Shown: positions 49,647-58,488 of the stretch, piece by piece
How the letters are laid out: every line of letters starts with the position of its first letter
How positions within the stretch are numbered: the stretch's first letter is position 1
Program-made: the position numbers and the translations under genes
Source of the DNA: an uncultured Rhodocyclaceae bacterium
GTDB lineage: Bacteria; Pseudomonadota; Gammaproteobacteria; Burkholderiales; Rhodocyclaceae
Length of the DNA stretch: 64,000 nucleotides
Direction: 5' to 3'
Assembly (NCBI GenBank): GCA_907163225.1
Contig: OU015322.1
Coordinates: 1,465,001-1,529,000 of the forward strand
Notes under the pieces: generated by a model
What the model saw: the letters and a program-made list of their open reading frames with translations, nothing else
Told to the model about the DNA's origin: nothing
Databases searched by the model: none

Positions 49647-50111
49647 ATGGACATCGGAATCACCAAGAAGGATCGCGAAAAAATCGCCGACGGCCTGTCC
49701 CATCTGCTCGCCGACTCATTCACCCTCTATCTGAAGACCCACAACTTCCACTGGAACGTTACCGGCCCGATGTTCAACACGCTGCACGTGATGTTCATGG
49801 ACCAATACACCGAGCTGTGGAACGCCCTCGACCTCATCGCCGAACGCATCCGCGCCCTCGGGGTCGCCGCCCCCGGCACCTTCGCCGAATTCGGAAGACT
49901 GACGGTAATCAAGGAAAGCGAAGGCAAGGTCAGCGCCGAAGACATGATCAAGCAGCTGGTCGCCGGCCAGGAAGCCGTCACCAAAACCGCCCGCGGCATT
50001 TTCGCCATCGTCGACAAGGCGGGCGACGAACCCACCGCCGACCTGCTCACCCAGCGCATGCAGATTCATGAAAAGAATGCCTGGATGCTGCGCAGCCTCC
50101 TGGAAAACTGA
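49647..50111 (+). CDS. dps: Dps-family ferritin
   Basis: A 154-residue Dps-type mini-ferritin forming dodecamers that oxidise and store iron and protect DNA from peroxide. The ferroxidase region shows HNFHWNVTG (His32 and His35), then [27 protein letters not shown] with the ligand Asp/Glu residues. GGGAG precedes the ATG at 49647; an in-frame ATG 26 codons upstream is not supported. A candidate OxyR site lies upstream. Confidence 0.93.
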   Translation: MDIGITKKDREKIADGLSHLLADSFTLYLKTHNFHWNVTGPMFNTLHVMFMDQYTELWNALDLIAERIRALGVAAPGTFAEFGRLTVIKESEGKVSAEDMIKQLVAGQEAVTKTARGIFAIVDKAGDEPTADLLTQRMQIHEKNAWMLRSLLEN

Positions 50112-50117
50112 GCGGGC

Positions 50118-50137
50118 CTCACGGTCAACCGAAAAAA
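50118..50137 (-). repeat. Dispersed motif copy after dps, left of an inverted pair
   Basis: Minus strand reads TTTTTTCGGTTGACCGTGAG. The 14 bases CTCACGGTCAACCG recur inverted at 50881-50894. Confidence 0.75.
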
Positions 50138-50150
50138 ACGGCCAAAGTCA

Positions 50151-50178
50151 AAAAGCCCGCGAACTTCGCGGGCTTTTT
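50151..50178 (+). terminator. Terminator after dps
   Basis: Stem AAAAGCCCGCG/CGCGGGCTTTT with AACTT loop and T run. Confidence 0.88.
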
Positions 50179-50220
50179 GTTGCCTATTCAATGCGAATAG
50201 CATCGCACCAGGAGGAGAAA

Positions 50221-50841
50221 ATGATACTTTTTCTGCACACAAAAAATCGGCTCAACATACTGGCCTTGACGCTACTGATCAGCGGTACGGCAAACGCCCA
50301 AAACATCGAACGTCCAGCCATCGAAGTGGGCGATCGCTGGAAGTACGAAACCAAGGACACGCTGACCAATCTTCCCACCAGCCAGACCGAGCGCATCGTG
50401 ACAGCCCTCGGCAACGACCGGATCGAGGCAACGGAAAATGGCAGTACGGCTATCTACACCGCTGAATGGAACCCACTGGAAACACCGGAGATCCGTTACG
50501 AAGCAGCTTCCCGTGCATACAAATTCCCCTTGGCCGTGGGGGACAAGTGGCGCCACGAAGGCAAGAGCTTGAACAAGGCGACCGGTTCTGAAGGCCGCAG
50601 CCAGTACGACGTCAAGGTCGTCAGCCAAGAAAAGATCACCGTTCCTGCGGGCAGTTTCGACACCTACAAGCTGGTCATGGAGGGCTATTTCACAGGCCAA
50701 AACATGGGCAGGAGCATTAGCTTTCCCTTTACCCGAACCTACTGGTATGCCCCGAGCGCAAAGGCCAGCGTAAAAATAGAAAACGACGCGCCCCGCAACA
50801 ACTGGCGCATGGAATTGATCGAGTTCGGCAAGAAACCCTGA
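50221..50841 (+). CDS. Secreted protein of unknown function
   Basis: A 206-residue exported protein. The signal peptide covers about residues 1-26 (ends ANA). The mature part is beta-rich, with two segments resembling lipocalin- or DUF3108-like domains (VGDRWKYETKD and VGDKWRHEGKS, both GD-W start motifs) and a VPAGSFDTYKLVMEG segment. I do not recognise a firm family. AGGAGGAG lies 6 nt before the ATG at 50221. It is a single-gene unit bounded by terminators and inverted motif copies. Confidence 0.82.
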   Translation: MILFLHTKNRLNILALTLLISGTANAQNIERPAIEVGDRWKYETKDTLTNLPTSQTERIVTALGNDRIEATENGSTAIYTAEWNPLETPEIRYEAASRAYKFPLAVGDKWRHEGKSLNKATGSEGRSQYDVKVVSQEKITVPAGSFDTYKLVMEGYFTGQNMGRSISFPFTRTYWYAPSAKASVKIENDAPRNNWRMELIEFGKKP

Positions 50842-50850
50842 GCACCCATA

Positions 50851-50879
50851 AAAAAACCCGCGAAATTCGCGGGTTTTTT
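50851..50879. terminator. Bidirectional terminator after the secreted-protein gene
   Basis: Fourteen-base arms AAAAAACCCGCGAA/TTCGCGGGTTTTTT around a single A. It can serve both the plus gene and the convergent TRAP gene. Confidence 0.9.
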
Positions 50880-50894
50880 CCGGTTGACCGTGAG
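50874..50894 (+). repeat. Dispersed motif copy, right of an inverted pair
   Basis: TTTTTTCCGGTTGACCGTGAG, fused to the right arm of the terminator at 50851-50879. Confidence 0.8.
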
Positions 50895-50899
50895 AGCGA

Positions 50900-51988
50900 C
50901 TACTTCCCAGTCTGCAAAAATCCGTCCATCCGCCGTTCGGCCAGGCTGAACCAGGCCGACTGCGTTCGACGATACTTGTCGTATTCGACGTAAATCTTCT
51001 TGAAGGCCGGATTCTTGCCGGCTTCGTCGACATACAACTCGGTGGCGGCCTTGTAGGTAGCCTTGAGAATTTCGGACGAGAATTCCTTGACCTTGACGCC
51101 AGCCTGCATGAGCTTGGCCAGTGCCGCCGGGTTCTTGTGGTCGTATTCGGCCATCATCGTCACGTTGGCTTCGAAGGCGGCGGCCTGGAAGGCTTCCTGA
51201 TATTCCTTCGGCAGCTTGGCCCATTCGGCCTTGTTCACGAAGAAGTGGATGGTCGGGCCCGGTTCCCACCAACCCGGGTAGTAGTAATTCTTGGCAACCT
51301 TGTAGAAGCCGAGCTTTTCGTCGTCGTACGGGCCAACCCACTCGGCTGCGTCGATGGTGCCTTTTTCCAGTGCCGGGTAGATGTCGCCCCCGGCGATCTG
51401 CTGCGGCACGACGCCCAGTGCGGAGAAGACAGTGCCGCCGAGACCGGCGATCCGCATCTTGATACCCTTGAGGTCAGCGACGGTCTTCACTTCCTTGCGC
51501 CACCAGCCGCCCATCTGGGTGCCGGTATTGCCGCCGGCAAAGGAGACGACGTTGTAGTTGCTGTAAAAATCGTCGAGCAGCTTCTGGCCACCACCGTAGT
51601 AGATCCAGGCGTTCATCTGACGGGCCGTCATGCCGAACGGAACCGAGGTGCCGAAGCCGAAGGTCTTGTCTTTGCCGACGTAGTAGTACGAACAGGTGTG
51701 GCAGCACTCGACAGTGCCCTGCTGCACTGCATCGAGCGCCTGCAGGCCGGGGACGATTTCGCCGCCCGGGAAAACGCGGATGTCAAATTTGCCGCCGGTC
51801 ATGGCGCGCAGGCGATTGGCCAGCACTTCGGCGCCACCGTAAATGGTGTCCAGGCTCTTCGGGAAGCTGGAGGTCAGGCGCCACTTGATGTTCGGCAGGG
51901 CCTGCGCAATGGCCGGTGCAGACAGGGTGGCAGCGGCACCGGCGGCGGCGCCGACGGAAGCCTTCTTCAGAAAATCACGACGTTGCAT
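50900..51988 (-). CDS. TRAP transporter substrate-binding protein (TakP-like), copy 1
   Basis: Periplasmic binding protein of 362 residues with a twin-arginine-like signal (RRDFLKKASVG, ending AIA). The segments GPYDDEKLGFYKVAKNYY and PGWWEPGP resemble TakP, which binds 2-oxo acids such as pyruvate. The start at 51988 is set by GGAGGAG upstream. It is about three-quarters identical by eye to copy 2, next to it. Partner permeases are probably dctQM at 44545-46634. Confidence 0.92.
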   Translation of the reverse strand: MQRRDFLKKASVGAAAGAAATLSAPAIAQALPNIKWRLTSSFPKSLDTIYGGAEVLANRLRAMTGGKFDIRVFPGGEIVPGLQALDAVQQGTVECCHTCSYYYVGKDKTFGFGTSVPFGMTARQMNAWIYYGGGQKLLDDFYSNYNVVSFAGGNTGTQMGGWWRKEVKTVADLKGIKMRIAGLGGTVFSALGVVPQQIAGGDIYPALEKGTIDAAEWVGPYDDEKLGFYKVAKNYYYPGWWEPGPTIHFFVNKAEWAKLPKEYQEAFQAAAFEANVTMMAEYDHKNPAALAKLMQAGVKVKEFSSEILKATYKAATELYVDEAGKNPAFKKIYVEYDKYRRTQSAWFSLAERRMDGFLQTGK

Positions 51989-52128
51989 ATTGTCTCCTCC
52001 AAAATAGGGATCATCGTTCATGACGATTAGCTCATTCTTCACCAAGACAACATATTTTGCGAGTAGTGGAAAACCCTAATCACTCTCTGCACCAAGAATC
52101 GGTCCGATTTGGCGATTTCACGGCCGAT

Positions 52129-52154
52129 AAAAAAGGAGCCGAAGCTCCTTTTTT
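52129..52154. terminator. Terminator after TRAP binding protein copy 2
   Basis: Stem AAAAAAGGAGC/GCTCCTTTTTT with CGAA loop; T-rich in both directions. It separates the two binding-protein genes. Confidence 0.88.
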
Positions 52155-52174
52155 GATTCGATGTCCGGCAACGA

Positions 52175-53263
52175 TCAGCGATGAGACTGTGCGAACTGGT
52201 CCATCGGCATTTCGGCGACGGCAAACCACGCACGCTGGCTTTTCGCGTACTTGGCGTACGAGTCGTAGATCTTCTTGAAAGCGGGATTCTTGGCCGACTC
52301 GTCAGCATAGATTTGTTGCGCCGACTTGTAGGCGGCTTCCATGATTTCCTTGGAGAAGCTGTGCAGCTTGACGCCATTTTGCAGCAACTTGGCCAGGGCG
52401 ACCGGGTTCTTGTGATCGTACTCGGCGGTCATCGTCACGTTGGCTTCGGCGGCAGCACAGGCGAAGGCGGCCTGGTATTCCTTGGGCAGCTTGTCCCATT
52501 CCTTCTTGTTGACGAAGAACTCGAGGCAGGTGCTCGGCTCCCACCAGCCCGGACCGTAGTAATTCTTGGCAACCTTGTAGAAACCCAGCTTTTCGTCATC
52601 GTACGGACCTATCCACTCGGCGGCGTCGATGGTGCCCTTTTCCAGCGCCGGGTAGATATCGCCGGCCGCGATCTGTTGCGGAACGACACCGAGCGGCGTC
52701 AGCACGGCGCCACCGAGGCCGCCGATGCGCATCTTGATGCCCTTGAGGTCGGCAACGGTCTTCACTTCCTTGCGCCACCAGCCGCCCATTTGGCAACCGC
52801 TGTTGCCGCCCGGGAAGGAGACGCAGTTGTAGCCGGCATAGAACTCGTCGAGCAGTTGCTGGCCGCCGCCTTGGTACATCCATGCATTGGTCTGGCGGGC
52901 GTTCATGCCGAAAGGAATGGTCGTACCGAAGGCGAAGGTACGATCCTTGCCAACGTAATAGTAGGAAGCGGTGTGGCAGCACTCGACAGTGCCCTGCTGC
53001 ACGGCGTCCAGCGCCTGCAGGCCGGGAACGATTTCACCCCCCGGGAAAACGCGGATGTCGAACTTGCCGCCGGTCAGTTCGCGCAGGCGGTTGGCCAACT
53101 GTTCGGCGCCACCGTAAATCGTGTCGAGGCTCTTCGGGAAGCTGGAAGTCAGGCGCCATTTGATACTGGGCTGGGATTGAGCCATTGCCGGAGCGGCTAT
53201 GGTTGCGGCAGCGCCGGCAGCAGCGCCGACGGAAGCCTTTTTCAGAAAATCACGACGTTGCAT
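52175..53263 (-). CDS. TRAP transporter substrate-binding protein (TakP-like), copy 2
   Basis: Periplasmic binding protein of 362 residues with the same Tat-like signal RRDFLKKASVG as copy 1. The binding-site motif (GPYDDEKLGFYKVAKNYYGP) is kept. Differences from copy 1 cluster in a few loops (for example NAWMYQGGGQQLLDEFYAG against NAWIYYGGGQKLLDDFYSN), which could alter substrate preference. The two genes have separate terminators and leaders, so they may be expressed differently. Confidence 0.92.
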   Translation of the reverse strand: MQRRDFLKKASVGAAAGAAATIAAPAMAQSQPSIKWRLTSSFPKSLDTIYGGAEQLANRLRELTGGKFDIRVFPGGEIVPGLQALDAVQQGTVECCHTASYYYVGKDRTFAFGTTIPFGMNARQTNAWMYQGGGQQLLDEFYAGYNCVSFPGGNSGCQMGGWWRKEVKTVADLKGIKMRIGGLGGAVLTPLGVVPQQIAAGDIYPALEKGTIDAAEWIGPYDDEKLGFYKVAKNYYGPGWWEPSTCLEFFVNKKEWDKLPKEYQAAFACAAAEANVTMTAEYDHKNPVALAKLLQNGVKLHSFSKEIMEAAYKSAQQIYADESAKNPAFKKIYDSYAKYAKSQRAWFAVAEMPMDQFAQSHR

Positions 53264-53440
53264 TTTGTCTCCTAGACAATGAATTTATGAGGTTTTATAC
53301 AACCTGCCTCATTCTAGGAAACAGAATAAAAATTGCGATTGGAGAAAACCCGATCAGGAAAAACCCTGATTGCCAGCAGAAATTAGCCAATCCGCATCGA
53401 GCCGACCAGCCATCGGCAGGCAAGTCCGATGCTCGTCAGG

Positions 53441-54784
53441 TCACTCGCCGGCGATGGTCATCCGGTCGAGCATGATCGAGCCTGTTTGCTTGGTGCCGCG
53501 TACCTGAACGTCATTGCCGACAGCGACGATGCCGGCCAGCATGTCCTTGAGATTGCCAGCGATGGTGATCTCCTCGACCGGGTAGGCGATCTTGCCGTCC
53601 TCGACCCAGTAACCGGCAGCACCGCGCGAGTAGTCTCCCGTCACGTAGTTGATGCCCTGCCCCAGCAGTTCCGTGACCAGCAGGCCACGGCCCATCTTGG
53701 CCATCAGGCCGGCCAGATCGAGTTCGCCGGGCTGGATAACGAGGTTGTGGCTGCCGCCGGCGTTGGCGGTCGTCTGCATGCCGAGTTTGCGCGCCGTGTA
53801 GGTGCTCAGAAAATAGCCCTGCAGGATGCCGTTGCTGACCACATCGCGATCGCGTGTTGCGACGCCGTCGCTGTCAAAAGAGGCGCTGCCCAAGCCGCAC
53901 TGAATGTGCGGCCGTTCAGCGATGTGCACGAAGTCCGGCATGATTTTCTTGCCGAGCTGATCGAGCAGGAACGAGGATTTGCGATACAGCGCCCCACCGC
54001 TCGCCGCATGCACAAGGCTGCCGAGCAGACCACCGGCCAGTGGCGCTTCGAGGATGATAGGAAACTCGCCGGTCTTGACCTTACGCCCGCCCTGACGGGC
54101 GACGGCGCGTTCGGCAGCAATCCGGCCAACCTGCGCCGCGTCGTCGAGACGGCTGGCATCGCGATGCGTCGTGTACCAGTCGTCGCGCTGCATCGCATCC
54201 TGTTCGCCGGAAATGACCGAGCAGGAAATGTAGTGACGCGAGGTCGGGTAGCCGCCCATGAAGCCCAGACTGTTGGCCGAAACAAAATGCGCCTGCTGCG
54301 TCGAAATCGAGGCGCCTTCGGAATTGCTGACCAGCGGACTGGCCTCGAAAGCTGCCTGCTCGCAACGGCGAGCGGTTTCGATGGCCTCTTCCACGGTCAG
54401 CGCCCAGGGATGGTACAAATCGAGATCGGGGTAATCCTTGGCCATCAAGGCTGCATCAGCCAAGCCGGCACAATCGTCTTCGGCCGTAAAGCGGGCGATG
54501 TTAAGCGCCGCCTCGACCGTTTCGCGCAAGGCTTGCGCCGAGAAGTCGGAGGTACTGGCGTAACCCTTCCGCTGGCCCGAATAGACCGTGATGCCGATGC
54601 CCTTGTCGCGGTTGAACTCGATGGTTTCAACCTCGTCGCAGCGCACCGTCACCGACTGGCCGAAACCCTCGGATACATCGACCTCGCAGGCCGTCGCCCC
54701 CTTACTCTTAGCGTGCTTGAGCACATCCTCGGAGAGCTGTTGCAAGGCGGCGTGGGAATAGGAAAATGCGGCTGTTTCGGACAT
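53441..54784 (-). CDS. pmbA: Metalloprotease PmbA/TldE
   Basis: A 447-residue PmbA (TldE) subunit of the TldD/E complex, which degrades unfolded peptides and helps process ribosomally made peptides. Family segments GISVYSGQRKGYAST-like (IGITVYSGQRKGYAST) and GLLGSLVHAASGGALYRKSS are present. PmbA itself lacks the zinc HExxxH found in TldD. It is divergent from darP, as usual. Confidence 0.95.
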   Translation of the reverse strand: MSETAAFSYSHAALQQLSEDVLKHAKSKGATACEVDVSEGFGQSVTVRCDEVETIEFNRDKGIGITVYSGQRKGYASTSDFSAQALRETVEAALNIARFTAEDDCAGLADAALMAKDYPDLDLYHPWALTVEEAIETARRCEQAAFEASPLVSNSEGASISTQQAHFVSANSLGFMGGYPTSRHYISCSVISGEQDAMQRDDWYTTHRDASRLDDAAQVGRIAAERAVARQGGRKVKTGEFPIILEAPLAGGLLGSLVHAASGGALYRKSSFLLDQLGKKIMPDFVHIAERPHIQCGLGSASFDSDGVATRDRDVVSNGILQGYFLSTYTARKLGMQTTANAGGSHNLVIQPGELDLAGLMAKMGRGLLVTELLGQGINYVTGDYSRGAAGYWVEDGKIAYPVEEITIAGNLKDMLAGIVAVGNDVQVRGTKQTGSIMLDRMTIAGE

Positions 54785-54852
54785 GGAGGCGGCGTCGGAG
54801 CGGGAAAGTCGCTATCATAACAGCCCGTTATTGCCCGCACCGGACGCAACCC

Positions 54853-55389
54853 ATGCAAGAAGAAGATTTCACCGAAGACACCGGCCGCCCTTCGAAAACC
54901 AAGAAGAAACAGGAAATGCACGAATTGCGCGACCTCGGTGAAGAGCTGGTCGAGCTTTCCGTTGGCCAACTGAAGGCGATCAACCTGCCGGAAAACATTT
55001 TTGAAGCCGTCCGCGAGTGCCAGAAAATCACCGCCCATGGCGCCCATCGCCGACAGGTGATGTATCTCGGCAAGCTGATGCGTGGCGTCGATGACGAACC
55101 AATCCGCGCCGGCTTGGCGATGCTGCGTGGCGAGTCATCGGCAGAAACTGCCCGTCTGCATCGGCTGGAGCGTTTCCGCAATCGCTTTCTCGAAGACGAA
55201 ACCTACCTCGCCGAAATTGCGGCCGTTTGGCCCACCATCGACCTCCAGCATATGCGCCAGCTACGCCGCAACGCGCTAAAGGAAAAGGAAAACAACAAGC
55301 CGCCGAAGAATTTCCGCGCCATTTTCCAGATCCTGCAAGAGCTGGACAAAGGCGGCACGCCAAGCACCGAGGAAACCGGCGATGAATGA
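54853..55389 (+). CDS. darP: Ribosome-associated protein DarP (YjgA)
   Basis: A 178-residue all-helical DUF615 protein that assists late 50S assembly. The family core SKTKKKQEMHELRDLGEELV and AHGAHRRQVMYLGKLMR is clear. The start at 54853 (MQEED) is preferred; a longer frame begins inside the pmbA leader. It overlaps mog by 8 bp. The pmbA-darP divergent pair is a conserved arrangement. Confidence 0.95.
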   Translation: MQEEDFTEDTGRPSKTKKKQEMHELRDLGEELVELSVGQLKAINLPENIFEAVRECQKITAHGAHRRQVMYLGKLMRGVDDEPIRAGLAMLRGESSAETARLHRLERFRNRFLEDETYLAEIAAVWPTIDLQHMRQLRRNALKEKENNKPPKNFRAIFQILQELDKGGTPSTEETGDE

Positions 55390-55972
55390 AGAATTGGTCG
55401 TCGGCCTGGTTTCAATCAGCGACCGTGCGTCGACCGGCGTTTACGAAGACAAGGGTATCCCGGCGCTGCAGGAATGGTTGGCATCTGCGCTGACCACGCC
55501 GTGGCGGGTCGAAACCCGGTTGATCGCAGACGACCGCGAGACCATTGAAAATACGTTGATTTCTCTGGTTGACCGTAGCAATTGCCACCTGATCCTGACC
55601 ACCGGCGGCACTGGCCCCGCCTTGCGCGACGTCACGCCGGAGGCCACGCTGGCCGTCGCCGACAAGGAAATGCCCGGCTTCGGCGAGGAAATGCGCCGGA
55701 TCAGCCTGAACTTCGTGCCGACCGCCATCCTTTCACGGCAGGTCGCCGTCATCCGCAAGCAGGCGCTGATCATCAACCTGCCCGGCCAGCCGAAATCGAT
55801 CAAGGAAACGCTCGAAGGTGTTCGCAACGCCGACGGTAGCGTGGCCCATGTCGGCATCTTCGCTGCCGTGCCTTACTGCATCGACCTGATCGGCGGCCCT
55901 TACGTCGAAACAAACGAGGCCGTGATCAAGGCATTCCGGCCCAAATCGGCGATTCGGGCCAGCCAGAACTAA
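55382..55972 (+). CDS. mog: Molybdopterin adenylyltransferase
   Basis: A 196-residue MogA enzyme that adenylates molybdopterin before molybdenum insertion. The motif ILTTGGTGPALRDVTPEAT lies near 75-93. It overlaps darP by 8 bp. Motif copy 55558 encodes LVDRSN just before the motif. msrP, a molybdoenzyme in this window, would depend on this pathway. Confidence 0.94.
   Translation: MNEELVVGLVSISDRASTGVYEDKGIPALQEWLASALTTPWRVETRLIADDRETIENTLISLVDRSNCHLILTTGGTGPALRDVTPEATLAVADKEMPGFGEEMRRISLNFVPTAILSRQVAVIRKQALIINLPGQPKSIKETLEGVRNADGSVAHVGIFAAVPYCIDLIGGPYVETNEAVIKAFRPKSAIRASQN
55558..55578 (+). repeat. Dispersed motif copy in mog
   Basis: GATTTCTCTGGTTGACCGTAG. It encodes SLVDRSN, in the same frame as the comF copies. 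Confidence 0.65.
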
Positions 55973-57520
55973 TCAGCCCAGGGCGCTTTGACGGTAACGC
56001 ACCAGTTCGTATTCCGCCGTCTTTTCAATCAGCGCCACCGGCGTCAGCATGTAGCGGCGGCCATCCCGAAGATATTCCATCTCTTCACGCGGATTGAAGC
56101 TTGCCGGCGGCAGGGCAACCCGAAATTCGTCCGGCTCGTTGCCATCCAGCAGCATCAAGGCCGGCGTGCCGGCGGCAGCGGCATAGCTCGACGCCCGGCG
56201 CGCCCGCAACTCGATGGCGATCACCTTCGTTGCCAGCGCCTGAATGCCGGCGCGTGCTTCGTTTTGCGCCTCCCGGTGATAGCGCCGAACAACCCCCAGC
56301 AGCCAGTTTGCGCCGCCTTCGGGCTGCATTGCCACCAGCGCCCCAACCTTCAGCCACTCCTCCGGAATGTTGCCCAGCACGGCGCCAAAACCACCCCGAC
56401 TGACGTTTTCGACCACCCAGCTTTCGATCGGCAAGCCTGCCGGTCGACCGGCAAATTCGTCGGAAAATACAACAAAAGCGTTGATCAGCCCATGCAGCAC
56501 AGACATGCGGTGCATGACGCGATGGCGGTCGTGCTGGCGCTGCGGCGGTGTCGGCGAAAAATAGTTGGTCAAATGGCGCAGTATCGCCACCACCTGCGCC
56601 ACCGGATACGGTCCGCCCAGCTCGATTTCTGGCGGTATTTCACCACCGCGCTCAAGCGACTCAAGCAGGCTCCGCATGGCGTCATGGGCCAGGCCAGGCT
56701 TCATGAAGCGCTGAGTTGGTTCGGCCTGCGCCGGCATTCTGGCCAGACGCAAGGGCGGTTGGGCGAGCTTGAGGTCGGCCCAGTAAACGCTGTCAGGCAG
56801 CGCCTGATGGGTAAAGACGAAGCTGCCCAGAAAATGGGCGATCAAGTGCTCGGCAATATCTATTTCCAGCGGCAACAGGCTGTCCAGAGAGGCCGACTGA
56901 AAGGCCATCACTTTCTGGTATTCCTGCACCGGGGAGGTCATGCCGCTTTTACCGGGCAAGGCAACGGCCTTGCCTGCCACACCAGCCTCTTCGGCCAACA
57001 GCAAAACCGCGCCAAGACGCCGCCAATGCTCGCCACGCGAAGGACCGTAGTGAAATTGCTCCCACTTGAGCAGTTGCCCCAGGGCGCCAATCAGCCGAAC
57101 CAGCAGCAGCGGCAAATTCGACTTTGACAGCGCCGCGGCATGGGTCTTTTCGTCCAGCTTGGACAAACAGCGCTCGTAGGCATCAGCCAAGGTAGCCCAA
57201 AAACCATGGTTGATCGACCACAGGCGTCGCTCTTCGGTACGTGACAGGCGGGCAGTCTGAAAATAGTCCCGAGCGAGGCGCTTGAGGTGAGGCTGCGCTG
57301 CCGCCTCCAGTTGCTGGATCACGTCAAACAGGCGGTCGCCGGGAAAATCGGCCACGCCGGCCAAGGACTCGAACCAGGTGGCGATTCCGTCAAGCGATTT
57401 GTAGGCGTTGTCGTTGGGCAGTTCGCCAAGGACTTTCCGCAGTTCACGCGGATCTGCCAGCGGATGATCGATTTTTTTCTGGGCGAAAAAGCCGCTCAGA
57501 CCAGCTACCTTGTTGAACAC
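55973..57520 (-). CDS. Large protein with PilZ-like segment, unknown function
   Basis: A 515-residue soluble protein without signal peptide or membrane segments. Residues about 1-320 are helical and unrecognised. A PilZ-like pattern is seen: arginines in RHRVMHR (332-338) and ENVSRGGFGAVL (371-382), as in the RxxxR and D/NxSxxG motifs of cyclic-di-GMP receptors. The tail (about 385-515) is beta-rich. If correct, it would bind cyclic di-GMP. It converges with mog, touching end to end. Confidence 0.6.
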   Translation of the reverse strand: MFNKVAGLSGFFAQKKIDHPLADPRELRKVLGELPNDNAYKSLDGIATWFESLAGVADFPGDRLFDVIQQLEAAAQPHLKRLARDYFQTARLSRTEERRLWSINHGFWATLADAYERCLSKLDEKTHAAALSKSNLPLLLVRLIGALGQLLKWEQFHYGPSRGEHWRRLGAVLLLAEEAGVAGKAVALPGKSGMTSPVQEYQKVMAFQSASLDSLLPLEIDIAEHLIAHFLGSFVFTHQALPDSVYWADLKLAQPPLRLARMPAQAEPTQRFMKPGLAHDAMRSLLESLERGGEIPPEIELGGPYPVAQVVAILRHLTNYFSPTPPQRQHDRHRVMHRMSVLHGLINAFVVFSDEFAGRPAGLPIESWVVENVSRGGFGAVLGNIPEEWLKVGALVAMQPEGGANWLLGVVRRYHREAQNEARAGIQALATKVIAIELRARRASSYAAAAGTPALMLLDGNEPDEFRVALPPASFNPREEMEYLRDGRRYMLTPVALIEKTAEYELVRYRQSALG

Positions 57521-57691
57521 TAACCCTCCAGCGAATAGTTTTTTCGTAGTGTAGACCAGATGCGCCGACTTCTGGCGGGGCGGGTTCCATATCGAAGCGC
57601 GGTTGCGCGCGATCGCCTGATCACCCCTGACCGGGAATCATGCTGACATGTAAAATAGCCGGGTTAATTGATAGCCCGGACAGCCGATTCG
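57521..57691. other. Intergenic region between the PilZ-like gene and thyA
   Basis: These 171 bp hold the promoter regions of the divergent neighbours. A possible -10 TAAAAT lies near 57652 for thyA. No further gene is seen. Confidence 0.4.
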
Positions 57692-58486
57692 ATGCAAGCC
57701 TACCTTGACCTGATGCGCCACGTTCTTGAGAACGGGCATGACAAATCCGACCGCACCGGCACCGGCACACGCTCCGTCTTTGGCTGGCAGATGCGCTTTG
57801 ATCTGGCCAAAGGTTTTCCGATGGTGACGACCAAGAAGCTCCACCTGAAATCCATCGTCCATGAACTGCTATGGTTTCTGCAGGGCGACACCAATATTGC
57901 GTACCTGAAGGAAAACGGCGTTCGCATCTGGGACGAATGGGCAGACGAAAACGGTGATCTCGGGCCGGTCTACGGCAAGCAGTGGCGGCGCTGGGAAACG
58001 CCGGACGGACGGCTGATCGACCAGATCGCACAGCTCGTCAACAGTCTGAAGAACAATCCGGACTCCCGCCGCCACATCGTTTCAGCCTGGAACCCGGGCG
58101 ATGTGGACAGCATGGCCTTGCCGCCCTGCCACTGCCTGTTCCAGTTTTACGTCGCGGGCGGAAAGTTGTCCTGCCAGCTCTACCAGCGCAGCGCCGACAT
58201 CTTCCTCGGCGTGCCGTTCAACATCGCCTCCTACGCGCTGCTGACGATGATGCTGGCCCAGGTTTGCGGCTACGAACCGGGCGATTTCGTGCATACCTTT
58301 GGCGACGCACACATTTACGCCAATCATTTCGACCAGGCCCGCCTGCAGCTTTCCCGCGAAACGCGCCCCTTGCCAACGATCTCGATCAATCCTGCGGTCA
58401 ACGACATTTTTGCCTTCAAATTCGACGATTTCCGTCTTGACGGCTACGACCCGCACCCGCACATCGCGGCCCAGGTCGCGGTCTGA
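57692..58486 (+). CDS. thyA: Thymidylate synthase
   Basis: Makes dTMP from dUMP using methylene-tetrahydrofolate. The 264-residue length matches E. coli. The catalytic cysteine is in [10 protein letters not shown], preceded by the [10 protein letters not shown] phosphate-binding arginine segment. The ATG at 57692 starts the typical [12 protein letters not shown]. It precedes pgi by 2 bp. The folA gene, which recycles dihydrofolate, is two genes downstream. Confidence 0.98.
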   Translation: MQAYLDLMRHVLENGHDKSDRTGTGTRSVFGWQMRFDLAKGFPMVTTKKLHLKSIVHELLWFLQGDTNIAYLKENGVRIWDEWADENGDLGPVYGKQWRRWETPDGRLIDQIAQLVNSLKNNPDSRRHIVSAWNPGDVDSMALPPCHCLFQFYVAGGKLSCQLYQRSADIFLGVPFNIASYALLTMMLAQVCGYEPGDFVHTFGDAHIYANHFDQARLQLSRETRPLPTISINPAVNDIFAFKFDDFRLDGYDPHPHIAAQVAV

Positions 58487-58488
58487 TC

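Noticed and set aside
53429-54820. 463-residue plus-strand open frame opposite pmbA
   Set aside because: It is a shadow of pmbA, without a start signal.
58388-58402. CTGCGGTCAAC in thyA as a motif copy
   Set aside because: The half-site matches but the GGAAAA half is missing, and the codons cover a conserved ThyA region.
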